DNA from: Methanosarcinales archaeon
Lineage (GTDB): Archaea > Halobacteriota > Methanosarcinia > Methanosarcinales > Methanocomedenaceae
Assembly: GCA_014859725.1 (NCBI GenBank)
Contig: JACUTQ010000004.1
Span: 1 to 41,962, forward strand
Length of the DNA: 41,962 nucleotides
Direction: 5' to 3'
A program made the translations under genes and the position numbers. This document shows, one piece after another, positions 31,497 to 40,341 of the stretch. The stretch's first letter is position 1, and each line of letters begins with the position of its first letter. The notes beneath the pieces are model-generated. The model saw only the letters and a program-made list of their open reading frames with translations, searched no databases and was not told the DNA's origin.

Positions 31497-34400
31497 GCAA
31501 ACTAGTAGGTGCTGTGGCAGTGGCCGGCGGAGGTATAGCTGGTATCCAGAGCGCCATTGATCTGGCCAACAGCGGTCTGAAGGTGTATCTGATCGAGAAA
31601 GGTACCACCGTAGGCGGCAAGATGGCACAGCTGGACAAGACATTCCCCACGCTGGATTGTGCCATGTGTACGCTCTCCCCGAAACTGGCTGATGTGGCCC
31701 GGCACCCCAACATAGAATTACTAACCTACAGCGAGATCACCGGAATCGAAGGCGAAGCCGGAGATTTTACTGTCAGGGTGAAGAAGAAGGCAAGGTACGT
31801 GGACCCTGAGAAATGTACGGCATGCGAACTCTGTGTATCTAAATGCCCGGCCAAGGTACCTAATGAATATAATGAAGGCCAGGGTATGAGAAAAGCCATT
31901 TACCTGGCATTCCCCCAGGCTGTACCCAGGGTGTTCACAATTGATGCAGAACACTGTATATATCTGACAAAGGGTAAGTGCGGCAATTGCGCCAAGGTGT
32001 GCGAGAATGATGCCATCAATTATGAGGATAAGGACGAGGAGATCGAAATCAATGTGGGCAGTGTTATTCTCAATTCAGGGTTTGAGCCCTTTGACGCTTC
32101 CCAATTAGAACAATACAGGCTGGATCACCCCAATGTGGTCACTTCCCTGGAGTTCGAGAGGCAGTTGAGTTCATCCGGACCCTACGAGGGTCATGTGACC
32201 CTGGCAGACGGGACACACCCGAAGAAGATCGCATGGATACAGTGTATTGGCTCACGCAGTCCCGAGATCGGGCGCAAGAACTGCAGCAGTGTGTGCTGCA
32301 TGTATGCCACCAAGGAAGCCATGGTTGCCATGGAGCATGATCCTGAGCTTGAGACAACCATATTCAATATCGATGTGCGAGCCTTTGGCAAAGGATTCGA
32401 GGAATTCTACCAAAAAGCAGATAAGGAGAAAGGCATACGCTATATCCGATCCCGACCTTCTGGCGTTGAAGTGGATCCACTGACCGATAAACTCTCATTG
32501 AAATATGAGGTGGAAGGGAACGGTATCAATCAGGAAGAGTTTGATATGGTAGTGCTGTCCATAGGCCTGACACCGTCTGAGAGCAGCAAAAAACTGGCAG
32601 AGATCGCAAAGATTGAAATGGATGATATGGGCTTTGTCAAGACCAAGATCGACAGTCCCCTGGAGACAAACAGGCCCGGTATCTTTGTGAGCGGTGCCAT
32701 CCAGGGTCCCAAGGATATTCCTGATACCGTGGCAGACGCCAGCGGGGCAGCCAGCAAGGCATCCTCACTGTTGTCCAGTGAACGGGGTACTCTTGTTACC
32801 GAGAGGGAGTATCCGCCAGAGAAGAATATTGGCGATGAAGTGCGGACAGGTGTTTTGGTCTGCCGCTGCGGTATCAATATCGGCAGTATCGTTGACGTAC
32901 CTGATGTGGTAGAGTATGTCAAGACACTGCCGGGTGTGGTGTTCGCTAAGGAAGAGGTGTATGCCTGCAGTACTGACAGTCTGGCTGGTATTGCTGATAT
33001 GGTAAAGGAACATGACCTGAACCGCGTGGTTGTGGCATCGTGTACGCCCAGGACACATGAGCCCCTGTTCCAGGACACATTAATGGAAGCGGGGCTTAAT
33101 CCGTATCTGTTCGAACTGGCAAATATCAGGGAACACTGCAGCTGGGTACATCAGAACGAAAAGGAAAAGGCCACCCAAAAGGCAAAGGATATTATCAGGA
33201 TGAGCACGGCCAGGGCGAACCTGACCCAACCGTTGTACACGCAGAAGGTGGAATTCAATAAGGATGCGCTGGTACTGGGCGGCGGGATCGCCGGCATGAC
33301 AGCGGCCCTGGACATTGCAGATAAGGGTTTCAATGTCACTCTGGTTGAGAAAGGACCAGAGCTTGGCGGGCTGCTTAAAACATATACCAGACTGCAGGAC
33401 GGCCGTACTACAAAAGAGATATTAGATCCTATAATTGAGCGGGTGGAATCCCATCCAAATATCAATGTTTTAAAGGACGCCGAACTGGTGGAACTGGAAG
33501 GTTCCATGGGTAATTTCACAGGAAAGATCAAAGGTGTCAATGTGGAGGAAGAGATTCAGTCCGGTGTGGCTGTGATAGCTACCGGCACCACTGAACTGAA
33601 ACCGGAAGGATACTTCTCATATGGGAAGTTCCCCAATATTATGACCGAGAGCGAACTTGAACAGAAGCTGGAAGAAGGTGTGGATGCCAGGAATATAGTG
33701 ATCATCCAGTGTGCCGGCGGGCGCAATGATGATCGGCCCTATTGTTCCAGAGCATGCTGTACCGTGGCCATGAAGAATGCTATTCGACTCAAGGAAGAAG
33801 ATCCTGATAGGAACGTGTACGTATTATACAGGGATATCAGGACATACGGCAAATGGGAAGAGCTATACACCAGAGCCAGGGAACTGGGCGTGGTGTTCAT
33901 GCGCTATACCCAGGACCGGGAGCCCCAGGTCGAAGAAAAGACAATTACCGTATATGATCACCTGCTGGATATGGAATTCGAGATCGACTACGACCTTGCT
34001 GTACTTAGTGCGCCTATGGTGCCGCCAGAGACTAACGAGACCCTGGCGCCCCTGTTCAAGGTGCCGCTGGACGCTAACAGGTTCTTCCTGGAAGCGCATA
34101 TCAAGTTGCGGCCCGTGGATTTTGCAACGGACGGCGTGTTCCTGTGCGGAACGGCCCAGGCACCAAAACTGGTGGATGAGGCTGTGTCCCAGGCATCAGC
34201 TGCCGCATCCCGGGCCACCACTATACTTTCAAGGGACTATCTTGAGACTATTGGCAATGTGTCTGTGGTTGACCCAGAACTATGCATCGGTTGCGGCCGC
34301 TGTACACTGGTATGCCCGTTCAATGCGCCTGAGCTTAAAGAGATCGTGGTTGAGACCGAGGAGATCATTTATACTACGAAGAAGAGTGAGATCAATCCTA

Positions 34401-34522
34401 CCCTGTGCAAGGGCTGCGGGTCCTGTGCTGCCGAGTGTCCCACAGGGGCAATCACTCCCAAGCACTTCACCTCACCCCAGATCATGGCTGTGATCAAAGC
34501 ATACGGGGAGGGGATACAATGA
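31493..34522 (+). CDS. hdrA: Double HdrA: two HdrA modules fused in one 1009-residue protein
   Basis: The first module (residues 1-435) is an FAD domain (VAGGGIAGIQ) carrying the usual GKMAQLDKTFPTLDC segment and an inserted ferredoxin (CTACELCVSKCP at 108-119, with a second set near 155-170). Residues 452-580 are an HdrA N-terminal domain (VCRCGINIGS, VVASCTPRTHEPLF, EHCSWVHQNE). A second FAD domain follows (VLGGGIAGMT at 594-603), but it lacks the inserted ferredoxin and the KMAQLDKTFP motif. The C-terminus carries two [4Fe-4S] motifs (CIGCGRCTLVCP at 931, CKGCGSCAAECP at 972). HdrA normally dimerises, and its FAD bifurcates electrons. The fusion gives an asymmetric pseudo-dimer in which only one half has the full set of clusters. 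Overlaps hdrB and mvhD by 4 bases. Confidence 0.92.
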   Translation: MSKLVGAVAVAGGGIAGIQSAIDLANSGLKVYLIEKGTTVGGKMAQLDKTFPTLDCAMCTLSPKLADVARHPNIELLTYSEITGIEGEAGDFTVRVKKKARYVDPEKCTACELCVSKCPAKVPNEYNEGQGMRKAIYLAFPQAVPRVFTIDAEHCIYLTKGKCGNCAKVCENDAINYEDKDEEIEINVGSVILNSGFEPFDASQLEQYRLDHPNVVTSLEFERQLSSSGPYEGHVTLADGTHPKKIAWIQCIGSRSPEIGRKNCSSVCCMYATKEAMVAMEHDPELETTIFNIDVRAFGKGFEEFYQKADKEKGIRYIRSRPSGVEVDPLTDKLSLKYEVEGNGINQEEFDMVVLSIGLTPSESSKKLAEIAKIEMDDMGFVKTKIDSPLETNRPGIFVSGAIQGPKDIPDTVADASGAASKASSLLSSERGTLVTEREYPPEKNIGDEVRTGVLVCRCGINIGSIVDVPDVVEYVKTLPGVVFAKEEVYACSTDSLAGIADMVKEHDLNRVVVASCTPRTHEPLFQDTLMEAGLNPYLFELANIREHCSWVHQNEKEKATQKAKDIIRMSTARANLTQPLYTQKVEFNKDALVLGGGIAGMTAALDIADKGFNVTLVEKGPELGGLLKTYTRLQDGRTTKEILDPIIERVESHPNINVLKDAELVELEGSMGNFTGKIKGVNVEEEIQSGVAVIATGTTELKPEGYFSYGKFPNIMTESELEQKLEEGVDARNIVIIQCAGGRNDDRPYCSRACCTVAMKNAIRLKEEDPDRNVYVLYRDIRTYGKWEELYTRARELGVVFMRYTQDREPQVEEKTITVYDHLLDMEFEIDYDLAVLSAPMVPPETNETLAPLFKVPLDANRFFLEAHIKLRPVDFATDGVFLCGTAQAPKLVDEAVSQASAAASRATTILSRDYLETIGNVSVVDPELCIGCGRCTLVCPFNAPELKEIVVETEEIIYTTKKSEINPTLCKGCGSCAAECPTGAITPKHFTSPQIMAVIKAYGEGIQ

Positions 34523-34938
34523 GCGAATTCGAACCAGATATACTTACCTTCTGCTGCAACTGGTGCAGCTATGCCGGGGCCGACCTGGCAGGCGTGTCCA
34601 GGCTGCAGTACCCTGCTAATAACAGGATTGTCAGGGTAATGTGCAGCAGCAGGATCGAACCATCCTTTATCCTGGAAGCGTTGAGAGAAGGCACAGACGG
34701 TATCCTGGTAACAGGATGCCATATTGGGGACTGCCACTATATTGAGGGCAATGTCCATACTGATGAGAGGATGAAGGAAATGGTAGATGCATTGGAACAT
34801 CTGGGACTTGACGGTCGATTGCACCTGGAATGGGTGTCTGCCGCAGAGGGGAAGAAGTTCCAGGAAACACTAATCGGTTTTGTAGAAAAAATAAAGGCTT
34901 TAGGTCCCAGTCCATTAAAAAAAGGGGTGGATGATTAA
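34519..34938 (+). CDS. mvhD: MvhD-like [2Fe-2S] electron-transfer subunit, copy 1
   Basis: The 139-residue protein has the MvhD signature FCCNWCSYAGAD, RVMCSSRIEPSFILEAL, and VTGCHIGDCHYIEGN, ending LGPSPLKK. MvhD brings electrons from a hydrogenase or formate dehydrogenase to HdrA. The ATG overlaps the stop of the double HdrA gene. No hydrogenase large or small subunit lies in the window, so its donor is more likely the FdhB/FrhB and Mo-protein pair downstream. Confidence 0.93.
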   Translation: MSEFEPDILTFCCNWCSYAGADLAGVSRLQYPANNRIVRVMCSSRIEPSFILEALREGTDGILVTGCHIGDCHYIEGNVHTDERMKEMVDALEHLGLDGRLHLEWVSAAEGKKFQETLIGFVEKIKALGPSPLKKGVDD

Positions 34939-36925
34939 TATGACAGAACAAGAAGCAGTAACTGAAAATATAGAGGCAGAGGAACCCAGAATAGGGGCTT
35001 TCATCTGCGAATGCGGTGTGAACATAGGAGGTGCAGTGGACTGCCAGGCTGTGGCAGATTATATTAGCACCCTGCCTAATGTGACCACTGCGGTTGTTAA
35101 TAAATACACATGCAGCGATGCCGGACAGGCAGAGATCAAGAATGCGATCAAGGAACTTGATCTGAACAGGGTGCTGGTAGCATCATGTACGCCCAAGACC
35201 CATGAGCCCATATTCAGGGCATGCGTGGAAGAGGCCGGATTGAACCCATACCTGTTCGAGTTTGTGAACATCAGGGAGCACTGCAGCTGGATACATATGT
35301 GGGAGAAGGAAGATGCAACCCACAAGGCCAAGGAACTGGTGCGCATGGGCGTGGCCAGGGCTGCAAAGCTTGAACCCTTGCAGTCCAGTGAAGTACCTGT
35401 GACAAATAAGGCGCTGGTCATCGGGGCCGGGGTTACAGGTATGCAGGCGGCACTGGATATCGGTGATATGGGATTCCAGGTGTATCTTGTGGAACAGGGA
35501 CCTTCCATCGGCGGTAAGATGGCACAGCTGGATAAGACCTTCCCCACCAACGATTGCAGTATCTGTATCCTGGGTCCAAAGATGGTGGAAGTGGCCCGTA
35601 ATCCTAATATCGAGATCATGAGCTACTCGGAAGTTGTAGAAGTAGACGGTTATGTGGGTAATTTCAAAGTGAAGGTGAAACACAAACCCAGGTACCTCAA
35701 TATTGAAGATTGCAGTGGATGCGGATTGTGCACTGAAAAGTGCCCGATCGAGGTGCCCTATACCGAGTTCAATGAAGGTATCGGAACTCGAAAAGCCATC
35801 TACGTGCCTTTCCCCCAGGCAGTACCTTTGCGGGCTTTGGTGGACAAATCTGTGTGCATCGATTGTGGAGCTTGCATCAAGGCTTGTGAGCGCGGCGCCA
35901 TTGATATGGAACAGGAAGAGACGTTCTCTGAACTGGATGTAGGCGTGATAATTGTAGCTGCGGGTTACGATGTATATGACCCCGAACCAAAGCACGAATA
36001 CGGGTTCGGATTATACGATAATGTGATCACTACCATGGAGTTCGAGCGGCTCATCAATGCCAGCGGACCAACCATGGGTAAAGTGGTCAGGCCTTCTGAT
36101 GTGCAGCCGCCCAAGCGCATCGGGTTTGTACAATGTGTGGGCAGCAGGGATAAGAACTCCAATATATATTGTTCCAGTTTCTGCTGCATGGCTTCCCTGA
36201 AGAATGCCCAGTTGATCAAGGAAAAATATCCTGACACTGAAGTATATATCATGTATATGGATATGAGAACGCCTTTCAGGATGTATGAGGAGTTCTATAA
36301 CAGGGCTAGGGATTCTGGTATCAAGTTCATCAGGGGTAAACCGGCAGAGGTTACCGAGGATGAGAATAAAAATATCATTGCCAGGGTAGAGGATACCCTG
36401 ACAGGTGAGATCGTGAACCTGGAACTGGACCTGATGGTATTGAGCGTAGGTGCGGTGTCTCCCGAGAGTACCGAGACCATACGGCAGATATTAAAAGTGA
36501 GCAGGGCCGCGGACGGGTTCATGATGGAAGCTCATCCAAAGTTGAAACCTGTGGACACTACACTGGATGGCATCTTTATCGGTGGCATGACCCAGGGACC
36601 AAAGGATATTCCGTATTCCATTTCACAGGGTAGTGCATGTGCAGCCAGAGCAACGCGGTTTTTGGCACAGGGCAAGGCGCTGACCGAGGGTATTACCGTA
36701 AAAGTGGACGAGGATATCTGTGTGGACTGCGGTGTGTGCGTACCCATGTGTCCATTCCAGGCTTTGTCTTTAGAGGACGGGAAGTTGAATATTCTCTCAG
36801 CCCTGTGCAAGGGCTGCGGTACGTGCGCCGTCGCCTGTCCGACAGGGGCATTGCAGCAAAGTCATTTCAAGAATGACCAGCTTCTGGCACAGGTTAAGAA
36901 CGTATTCGCCTACGGGGAGGTATGA
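34931..36925 (+). CDS. hdrA: Heterodisulfide reductase subunit A, second copy (single-module)
   Basis: About 664 residues with the standard HdrA order: N-terminal cluster domain (FICECGVNIGG, VASCTPKTHEPIF, EHCSWIHMWEK), and an FAD domain (VIGAGVTGMQ, GGKMAQLDKTFPTNDCSIC). It has an inserted ferredoxin (CSGCGLCTEKCP, CIDCGACIKACE) and a C-terminal ferredoxin (CVDCGVCVPMCPF, CKGCGTCAVACPTGA). All cluster motifs are intact. The ATG at 34940 (MTEQEAV) lies 9 bases after GGGGTGG and is probably the true start; 34931 is an alternative overlapping mvhD. It may pair with the double HdrA to build the bifurcating core. Confidence 0.93.
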   Translation: MINMTEQEAVTENIEAEEPRIGAFICECGVNIGGAVDCQAVADYISTLPNVTTAVVNKYTCSDAGQAEIKNAIKELDLNRVLVASCTPKTHEPIFRACVEEAGLNPYLFEFVNIREHCSWIHMWEKEDATHKAKELVRMGVARAAKLEPLQSSEVPVTNKALVIGAGVTGMQAALDIGDMGFQVYLVEQGPSIGGKMAQLDKTFPTNDCSICILGPKMVEVARNPNIEIMSYSEVVEVDGYVGNFKVKVKHKPRYLNIEDCSGCGLCTEKCPIEVPYTEFNEGIGTRKAIYVPFPQAVPLRALVDKSVCIDCGACIKACERGAIDMEQEETFSELDVGVIIVAAGYDVYDPEPKHEYGFGLYDNVITTMEFERLINASGPTMGKVVRPSDVQPPKRIGFVQCVGSRDKNSNIYCSSFCCMASLKNAQLIKEKYPDTEVYIMYMDMRTPFRMYEEFYNRARDSGIKFIRGKPAEVTEDENKNIIARVEDTLTGEIVNLELDLMVLSVGAVSPESTETIRQILKVSRAADGFMMEAHPKLKPVDTTLDGIFIGGMTQGPKDIPYSISQGSACAARATRFLAQGKALTEGITVKVDEDICVDCGVCVPMCPFQALSLEDGKLNILSALCKGCGTCAVACPTGALQQSHFKNDQLLAQVKNVFAYGEV

Positions 36926-37356
36926 TCATGCCTGAAACTGAATGGGAACCAAAGATCGTGGCCTTCTGTTGCAACTGGTGCAGTTATGGCGGTGCAGATA
37001 CGGCCGGCATGGGCAGGTTCCAGCAGCCTGCATCCACCCGTGTTATACGGGTCATGTGTTCTGGACGTATTGATCCCCTGCATGTGTTCAATGCCTTTTT
37101 AGAGGGTGCGGATGCAGTGCTGGTTACAGGTTGCCACCTGGGCGACTGCCACTATGTGAATGGTAATGAAAAAGCCGAGTTAAAATACCAGTTCCTGGAA
37201 GAGATGGTGCATGAACTGGGACTGGAACCTGACAGGTTGCACCTGAACTGGATATCTGCCAGTGAGGGCGAGAGGTTCGCTAATTTCATCAATGATGTCA
37301 CAGCTAAGGTGAAGGAACTGGGACCAAGTCCCTTAAAACCAGCAGGGGTGAGCTAA
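36922..37356 (+). CDS. mvhD: MvhD-like [2Fe-2S] electron-transfer subunit, copy 2
   Basis: The 144-residue protein shares the MvhD motifs of copy 1: FCCNWCSYGGAD, RVMCSGRIDPLHVFNAF, VTGCHLGDCHYVNGN, LGPSPLKP. The two copies are clearly related but diverged throughout, so this is an old duplication rather than a recent one. It directly follows its own hdrA, mirroring the first hdrA-mvhD pair. GGGGAGGT sits 7 bases before ATG 36928, which is probably the true start; ATG 36922 overlaps the upstream stop. Confidence 0.93.
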   Translation: MIMPETEWEPKIVAFCCNWCSYGGADTAGMGRFQQPASTRVIRVMCSGRIDPLHVFNAFLEGADAVLVTGCHLGDCHYVNGNEKAELKYQFLEEMVHELGLEPDRLHLNWISASEGERFANFINDVTAKVKELGPSPLKPAGVS

Positions 37357-38508
37357 ATGGTTGCAGTAGGTGATATGTTAGTGGGATATGCCACTGACGA
37401 AGATGTGCGAAAGCGCGGTGCTTCAGGCGGACTGGTTACTGCCGTACTGGCTGCAGCCCTGGAAAAAGGATTGGTTGAGGACGTGGTTGTCATGAAACAT
37501 ATCAATGAGTTTGAAGCAGTGCCTATTATTACTGATGATGTTGATGAGGTGCTGGCATCCACAGGCAGTCTTCATTCAGTACCTGTGAATCTGGCCAAGT
37601 ATGCTAAGGGCCGCAAGGTGGCAATGCCTGCTAAACCTTGTGATGCACAGGCTGTTATTGAACAGAGCAAGCGCAATATGATCGATCTGGATACTACCTA
37701 TATCGTGGGATTGAACTGCGGTGGCAGCATGCATCCGGTTGTTACCAAGAAGATGCTGGCCGAGATGTATGATATTGACCCTGATGATGTAGTCGGGGAA
37801 GAGATCGAAAAGGGAAAATTGATATTTAAGACAAAGGACGGCCAGGAGAAGGGTATTCCCATTGATGAACTGGAGGAAGCAGGTTTTGGACGGCGGGAAA
37901 GCTGCCGGTTTTGTACTATCAAAATACCGGTAAATGCTGATCTTGCCTGTGGAAACTGGGGCGTGATCGGGGATCTGGCTGGCAGTGCAACATTCTGTCA
38001 GGTGATGAACGATAAGGGTGTAAAACTTCTGGAGAACGCTATTGATGCGGGCCGTATCGAAGTGCAGCCTGCCAGTGATAAGGCAATTGCAATTCGCGAG
38101 AAGGTGAATAATGCAATGGTGAACCTGGGTAATACCCTGGAAGAGAAGATAATAACCGAGATACCTGATGAAGAACGACTGCAATATTATCTGGGCCAGA
38201 TGGAGAACTGTATTGACTGCGGTGCTTGTAAGGAAGTGTGTCCTGTATGCTCCTGCGATGAGGATTCAAAATGTACTATGTTCCATTCCCTGGCAGATGA
38301 TTACAAGATGAGCATGTACCACTTGGTGAGATTGCTGCACCTGACTGATAGCTGTATCGCATGCGGCCAGTGCAGTGATGTGTGTCCTTCTGATATTCCC
38401 ATAACTATACTGCAGAGCAGGTTTGCTATTCCTGCGCAGCGTAAACGCAATTACCAGCCCGGGATGAATCTTGATCGTCCCCCCTTCTTCGAGGTGATGG
38501 TAAAATGA
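37357..38508 (+). CDS. fdhB: FdhB/FrhB-family F420-oxidoreductase subunit
   Basis: The 383-residue protein has the family N-terminus [35 protein letters not shown], the [10 protein letters not shown] motif, [20 protein letters not shown], and a C-terminal ferredoxin with [14 protein letters not shown] and [14 protein letters not shown]. The length and C-terminal clusters fit FdhB of F420-dependent formate dehydrogenase better than the shorter FrhB. It should bind FAD and exchange electrons with F420. It starts on the base after the mvhD stop and overlaps the Mo protein by 4 bases. Confidence 0.9.
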   Translation: MVAVGDMLVGYATDEDVRKRGASGGLVTAVLAAALEKGLVEDVVVMKHINEFEAVPIITDDVDEVLASTGSLHSVPVNLAKYAKGRKVAMPAKPCDAQAVIEQSKRNMIDLDTTYIVGLNCGGSMHPVVTKKMLAEMYDIDPDDVVGEEIEKGKLIFKTKDGQEKGIPIDELEEAGFGRRESCRFCTIKIPVNADLACGNWGVIGDLAGSATFCQVMNDKGVKLLENAIDAGRIEVQPASDKAIAIREKVNNAMVNLGNTLEEKIITEIPDEERLQYYLGQMENCIDCGACKEVCPVCSCDEDSKCTMFHSLADDYKMSMYHLVRLLHLTDSCIACGQCSDVCPSDIPITILQSRFAIPAQRKRNYQPGMNLDRPPFFEVMVK

Positions 38509-39956
38509 AAGGAATGATCTATCAGACCGTTTGTCCGGGCTGCAATATTGGCTGCGGGCTGTATATTAGAGAAGACGATGAAGGCACTGTTTCCGTGGAT
38601 TTCATGAAGAGCAGTCCTGCTAACTTAGGTAAACTGTGCAGGTTCGGGATGCAGCTCCCCCACCACTACTCAAAAGCCATCAGCATGGTGGACAGTGTGG
38701 AAGCCAGTATCGAGGATGCAGTACAGGCAGCTTCCGGTAAGCTGAAGGGAGCCAAGGATGTTGCCATGCTCTCTGTGGGTGCCACTACCAGTGAGGAACA
38801 CCTGGCATTTACCAGGGTTGCAGATGCGTTGGGTACAGTGGTGCATACAGGCATGGGAACTTATGCCGAACTGCCTCCTGAATGCCACGCTGCAGTAGGA
38901 CAGGGTATTCCTCTGGAAGATGTAGAGCAGGCCGGCAAGATCGCATTGTTCATTGACCCATATACACAGTATCCGCTGATCATGAGGCGCCTTTTAGCTG
39001 CTAAACGAAATGGCGCCTCCATTATAGCTGTGGGACCAAAAAAGATCAAACTTGCAGATGAGACAAAGCACATCGGGCCTGACCAGTACGAGAGTGAACT
39101 GGGGCTTGACAGTGACTCCATGATCATCGCAGACGTGCATCCCCATTCAGACCCTGAGCATGTGAAACATCTGCTCAATCTGGCACTGATGACTGGTGCA
39201 AGGATAATGTTCATGAAGCCTTTTGTTGACTCGACAGGTGTACACCTGATAAGCAAGGGTACGGGCCAGAAGGGACTGCAGGAGATCATGGACGGTATCA
39301 ATGAAGGCAGCATCAAGACACTTGTGACCCTGGATAGCGATCCTATTGAACTCATGCCCAATGGGGCAGAAGATATCTTGAAAAAGCTGGACAATCTGAT
39401 CGTGATCAGTTCCAGGAACAGCCCTGTGACAAAATTGGCACATATTGTGATAGGCACAGAACCACTGTACGCAAAGGCAGGAAGTTTCATGAATACTGAA
39501 GGCCAGGTGCTCAAGAACAGCGGTGAGGGCACTGTTGGGGTCGATGCCCTTTCAACAATTGCCCAAAACCTGGGTGGGGAAGCATTTGACTGCCAGAGCC
39601 TGCACACCCATGTACTGGAGAACGTGGTAAAGGAGTACACAGGACCCAAGTACAAGAAGCTGTCATGCAAGATCATCGAGACTGCACCTGAGGAAGGCAA
39701 GGGTAACCTGATCAATGTGTACAATCCGTTCATGTGGTTCGACCAACCCGATGATAACGACTTTGTGATGGTGAATATGAACACAGTGAAAAGCCTTGGC
39801 CTGCGAAAAGGCGGCATGATCGCACTGACCTCCAACGGAGGTACTTTGAAGATGAGATATGCTGTTGCTGAGGTACCGGACGGATTGATGTTGACCAACA
39901 AAAAACTACCTATAGCCACTGGTACATGTACTGTGGTGACAGCGGAGGGATGTTAA
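38505..39956 (+). CDS. Short FdhA/FwdB-like molybdopterin (Mo/W) oxidoreductase subunit
   Basis: The 483-residue protein has the N-terminal [4Fe-4S] motif of this superfamily, Cys10-x2-Cys13-x3-Cys17-x27-Cys45, though the Lys that usually follows the fourth Cys is Arg (LCRFG). Cys127-His128 in ELPPECHAAVG sits where formate dehydrogenases have the metal-binding Sec/Cys followed by His. A C-terminal molybdopterin-binding part is present (FVMVNMNTVKSLGLRKGGMI). FdhA of methanogens is usually near 680 residues, so about 200 residues of the middle are absent and the size approaches FwdB/FmdB. Together with FdhB it could be a formate dehydrogenase, or have another substrate, or be a structural relic. 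Gene order suggests it feeds the Hdr/MvhD core. Confidence 0.78.
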   Translation: MKGMIYQTVCPGCNIGCGLYIREDDEGTVSVDFMKSSPANLGKLCRFGMQLPHHYSKAISMVDSVEASIEDAVQAASGKLKGAKDVAMLSVGATTSEEHLAFTRVADALGTVVHTGMGTYAELPPECHAAVGQGIPLEDVEQAGKIALFIDPYTQYPLIMRRLLAAKRNGASIIAVGPKKIKLADETKHIGPDQYESELGLDSDSMIIADVHPHSDPEHVKHLLNLALMTGARIMFMKPFVDSTGVHLISKGTGQKGLQEIMDGINEGSIKTLVTLDSDPIELMPNGAEDILKKLDNLIVISSRNSPVTKLAHIVIGTEPLYAKAGSFMNTEGQVLKNSGEGTVGVDALSTIAQNLGGEAFDCQSLHTHVLENVVKEYTGPKYKKLSCKIIETAPEEGKGNLINVYNPFMWFDQPDDNDFVMVNMNTVKSLGLRKGGMIALTSNGGTLKMRYAVAEVPDGLMLTNKKLPIATGTCTVVTAEGC

Positions 39957-39957
39957 C

Positions 39958-40146
39958 ATGGTTGAACTTGATAAAGAACAGGAAAAAGCGTTCGTGGATG
40001 AGCTGATGGAATCAAATGAGCTAAAAGGGGCCACAAAGAAGCGGCTGATCAAATTCCTGGGCAACAAGTACGACTGGGACAAGCAAAAGGTCCAGTTCAG
40101 GCTGACCAGGGCGCTGATTGCCGAGCGATACGCTGCCAGTCATTAG
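39958..40146 (+). CDS. Conserved-looking 62-residue protein closing the hdr/fdh operon
   Basis: A small, highly charged, helical protein (MVELDKEQEKAFVDELMESN, later KKRLIKFLGNKYDWDKQKVQ) with no cysteines. It starts 1 base after the Mo protein stop, with GGAGGG 6-7 bases upstream, so it is certainly part of the operon and translated. The pattern of two helices joined by a GNKYDWDK turn resembles a small winged or adaptor domain, but I do not recognise it. It may be an assembly factor or stabilising subunit of the complex. Confidence 0.65.
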   Translation: MVELDKEQEKAFVDELMESNELKGATKKRLIKFLGNKYDWDKQKVQFRLTRALIAERYAASH

Positions 40147-40157
40147 TAAATACATCT

Positions 40158-40175
40158 GGGGGAGTATACTCCCCC
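40158..40175. terminator. Perfect palindrome after the hdr/fdh operon
   Basis: GGGGGAGTATACTCCCCC is an 18-base perfect palindrome 12 bases after the last stop codon. It is GC-rich at both ends and sits where the operon should end. There is no long T-run after it, so it may protect the 3' end or act as a regulator site instead of a classical terminator. Confidence 0.6.
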
Positions 40176-40205
40176 TAAAGCAAGAAAGATTAAGGAAAAT
40201 GTTTA

Positions 40206-40258
40206 GTTACCAGCATTGATAACAATTAAATATGATTTGTTACTAATGTTGATAACAA
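40206..40258. repeat. Pair of 20-bp direct repeats, operator candidate
   Basis: GTTACCAGCATTGATAACAA (40206-40225) and GTTACTAATGTTGATAACAA (40239-40258) match at 16 of 20 positions and are 33 bases apart start to start (about three helical turns). Each is itself a loose palindrome (GTTA...TAAC). They lie about 85 bases before the next gene, just upstream of a TTTAAG element (40263-40268), so they probably bind a regulator of the accessory genes to the right. Confidence 0.55.
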
Positions 40259-40341
40259 AAACATTTAAGCTGTATTCAAAATTAGTTCTCAAAACCATTA
40301 TATTCTAAGATTATTAATATTAAACCATGGAGGGATTATGA

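Noticed and set aside
33777-34493. 238-residue ORF inside the double hdrA gene, another frame
   Set aside because: Rich in Cys, Trp, Arg and Ser as expected of a shadow frame of a GC-rich gene; the hdrA frame is unambiguous.
38861-39919. 352-residue antisense ORF opposite the Mo protein gene
   Set aside because: Antisense shadow: low-complexity Ser/Pro/Leu composition, no start signal, and the sense frame has clear motifs.
40144-40146. TAG stops as general evidence of pyrrolysine use
   Set aside because: Several genes here end in TAG with another stop soon after and no family-like extension, so TAG acts as an ordinary stop in most cases.
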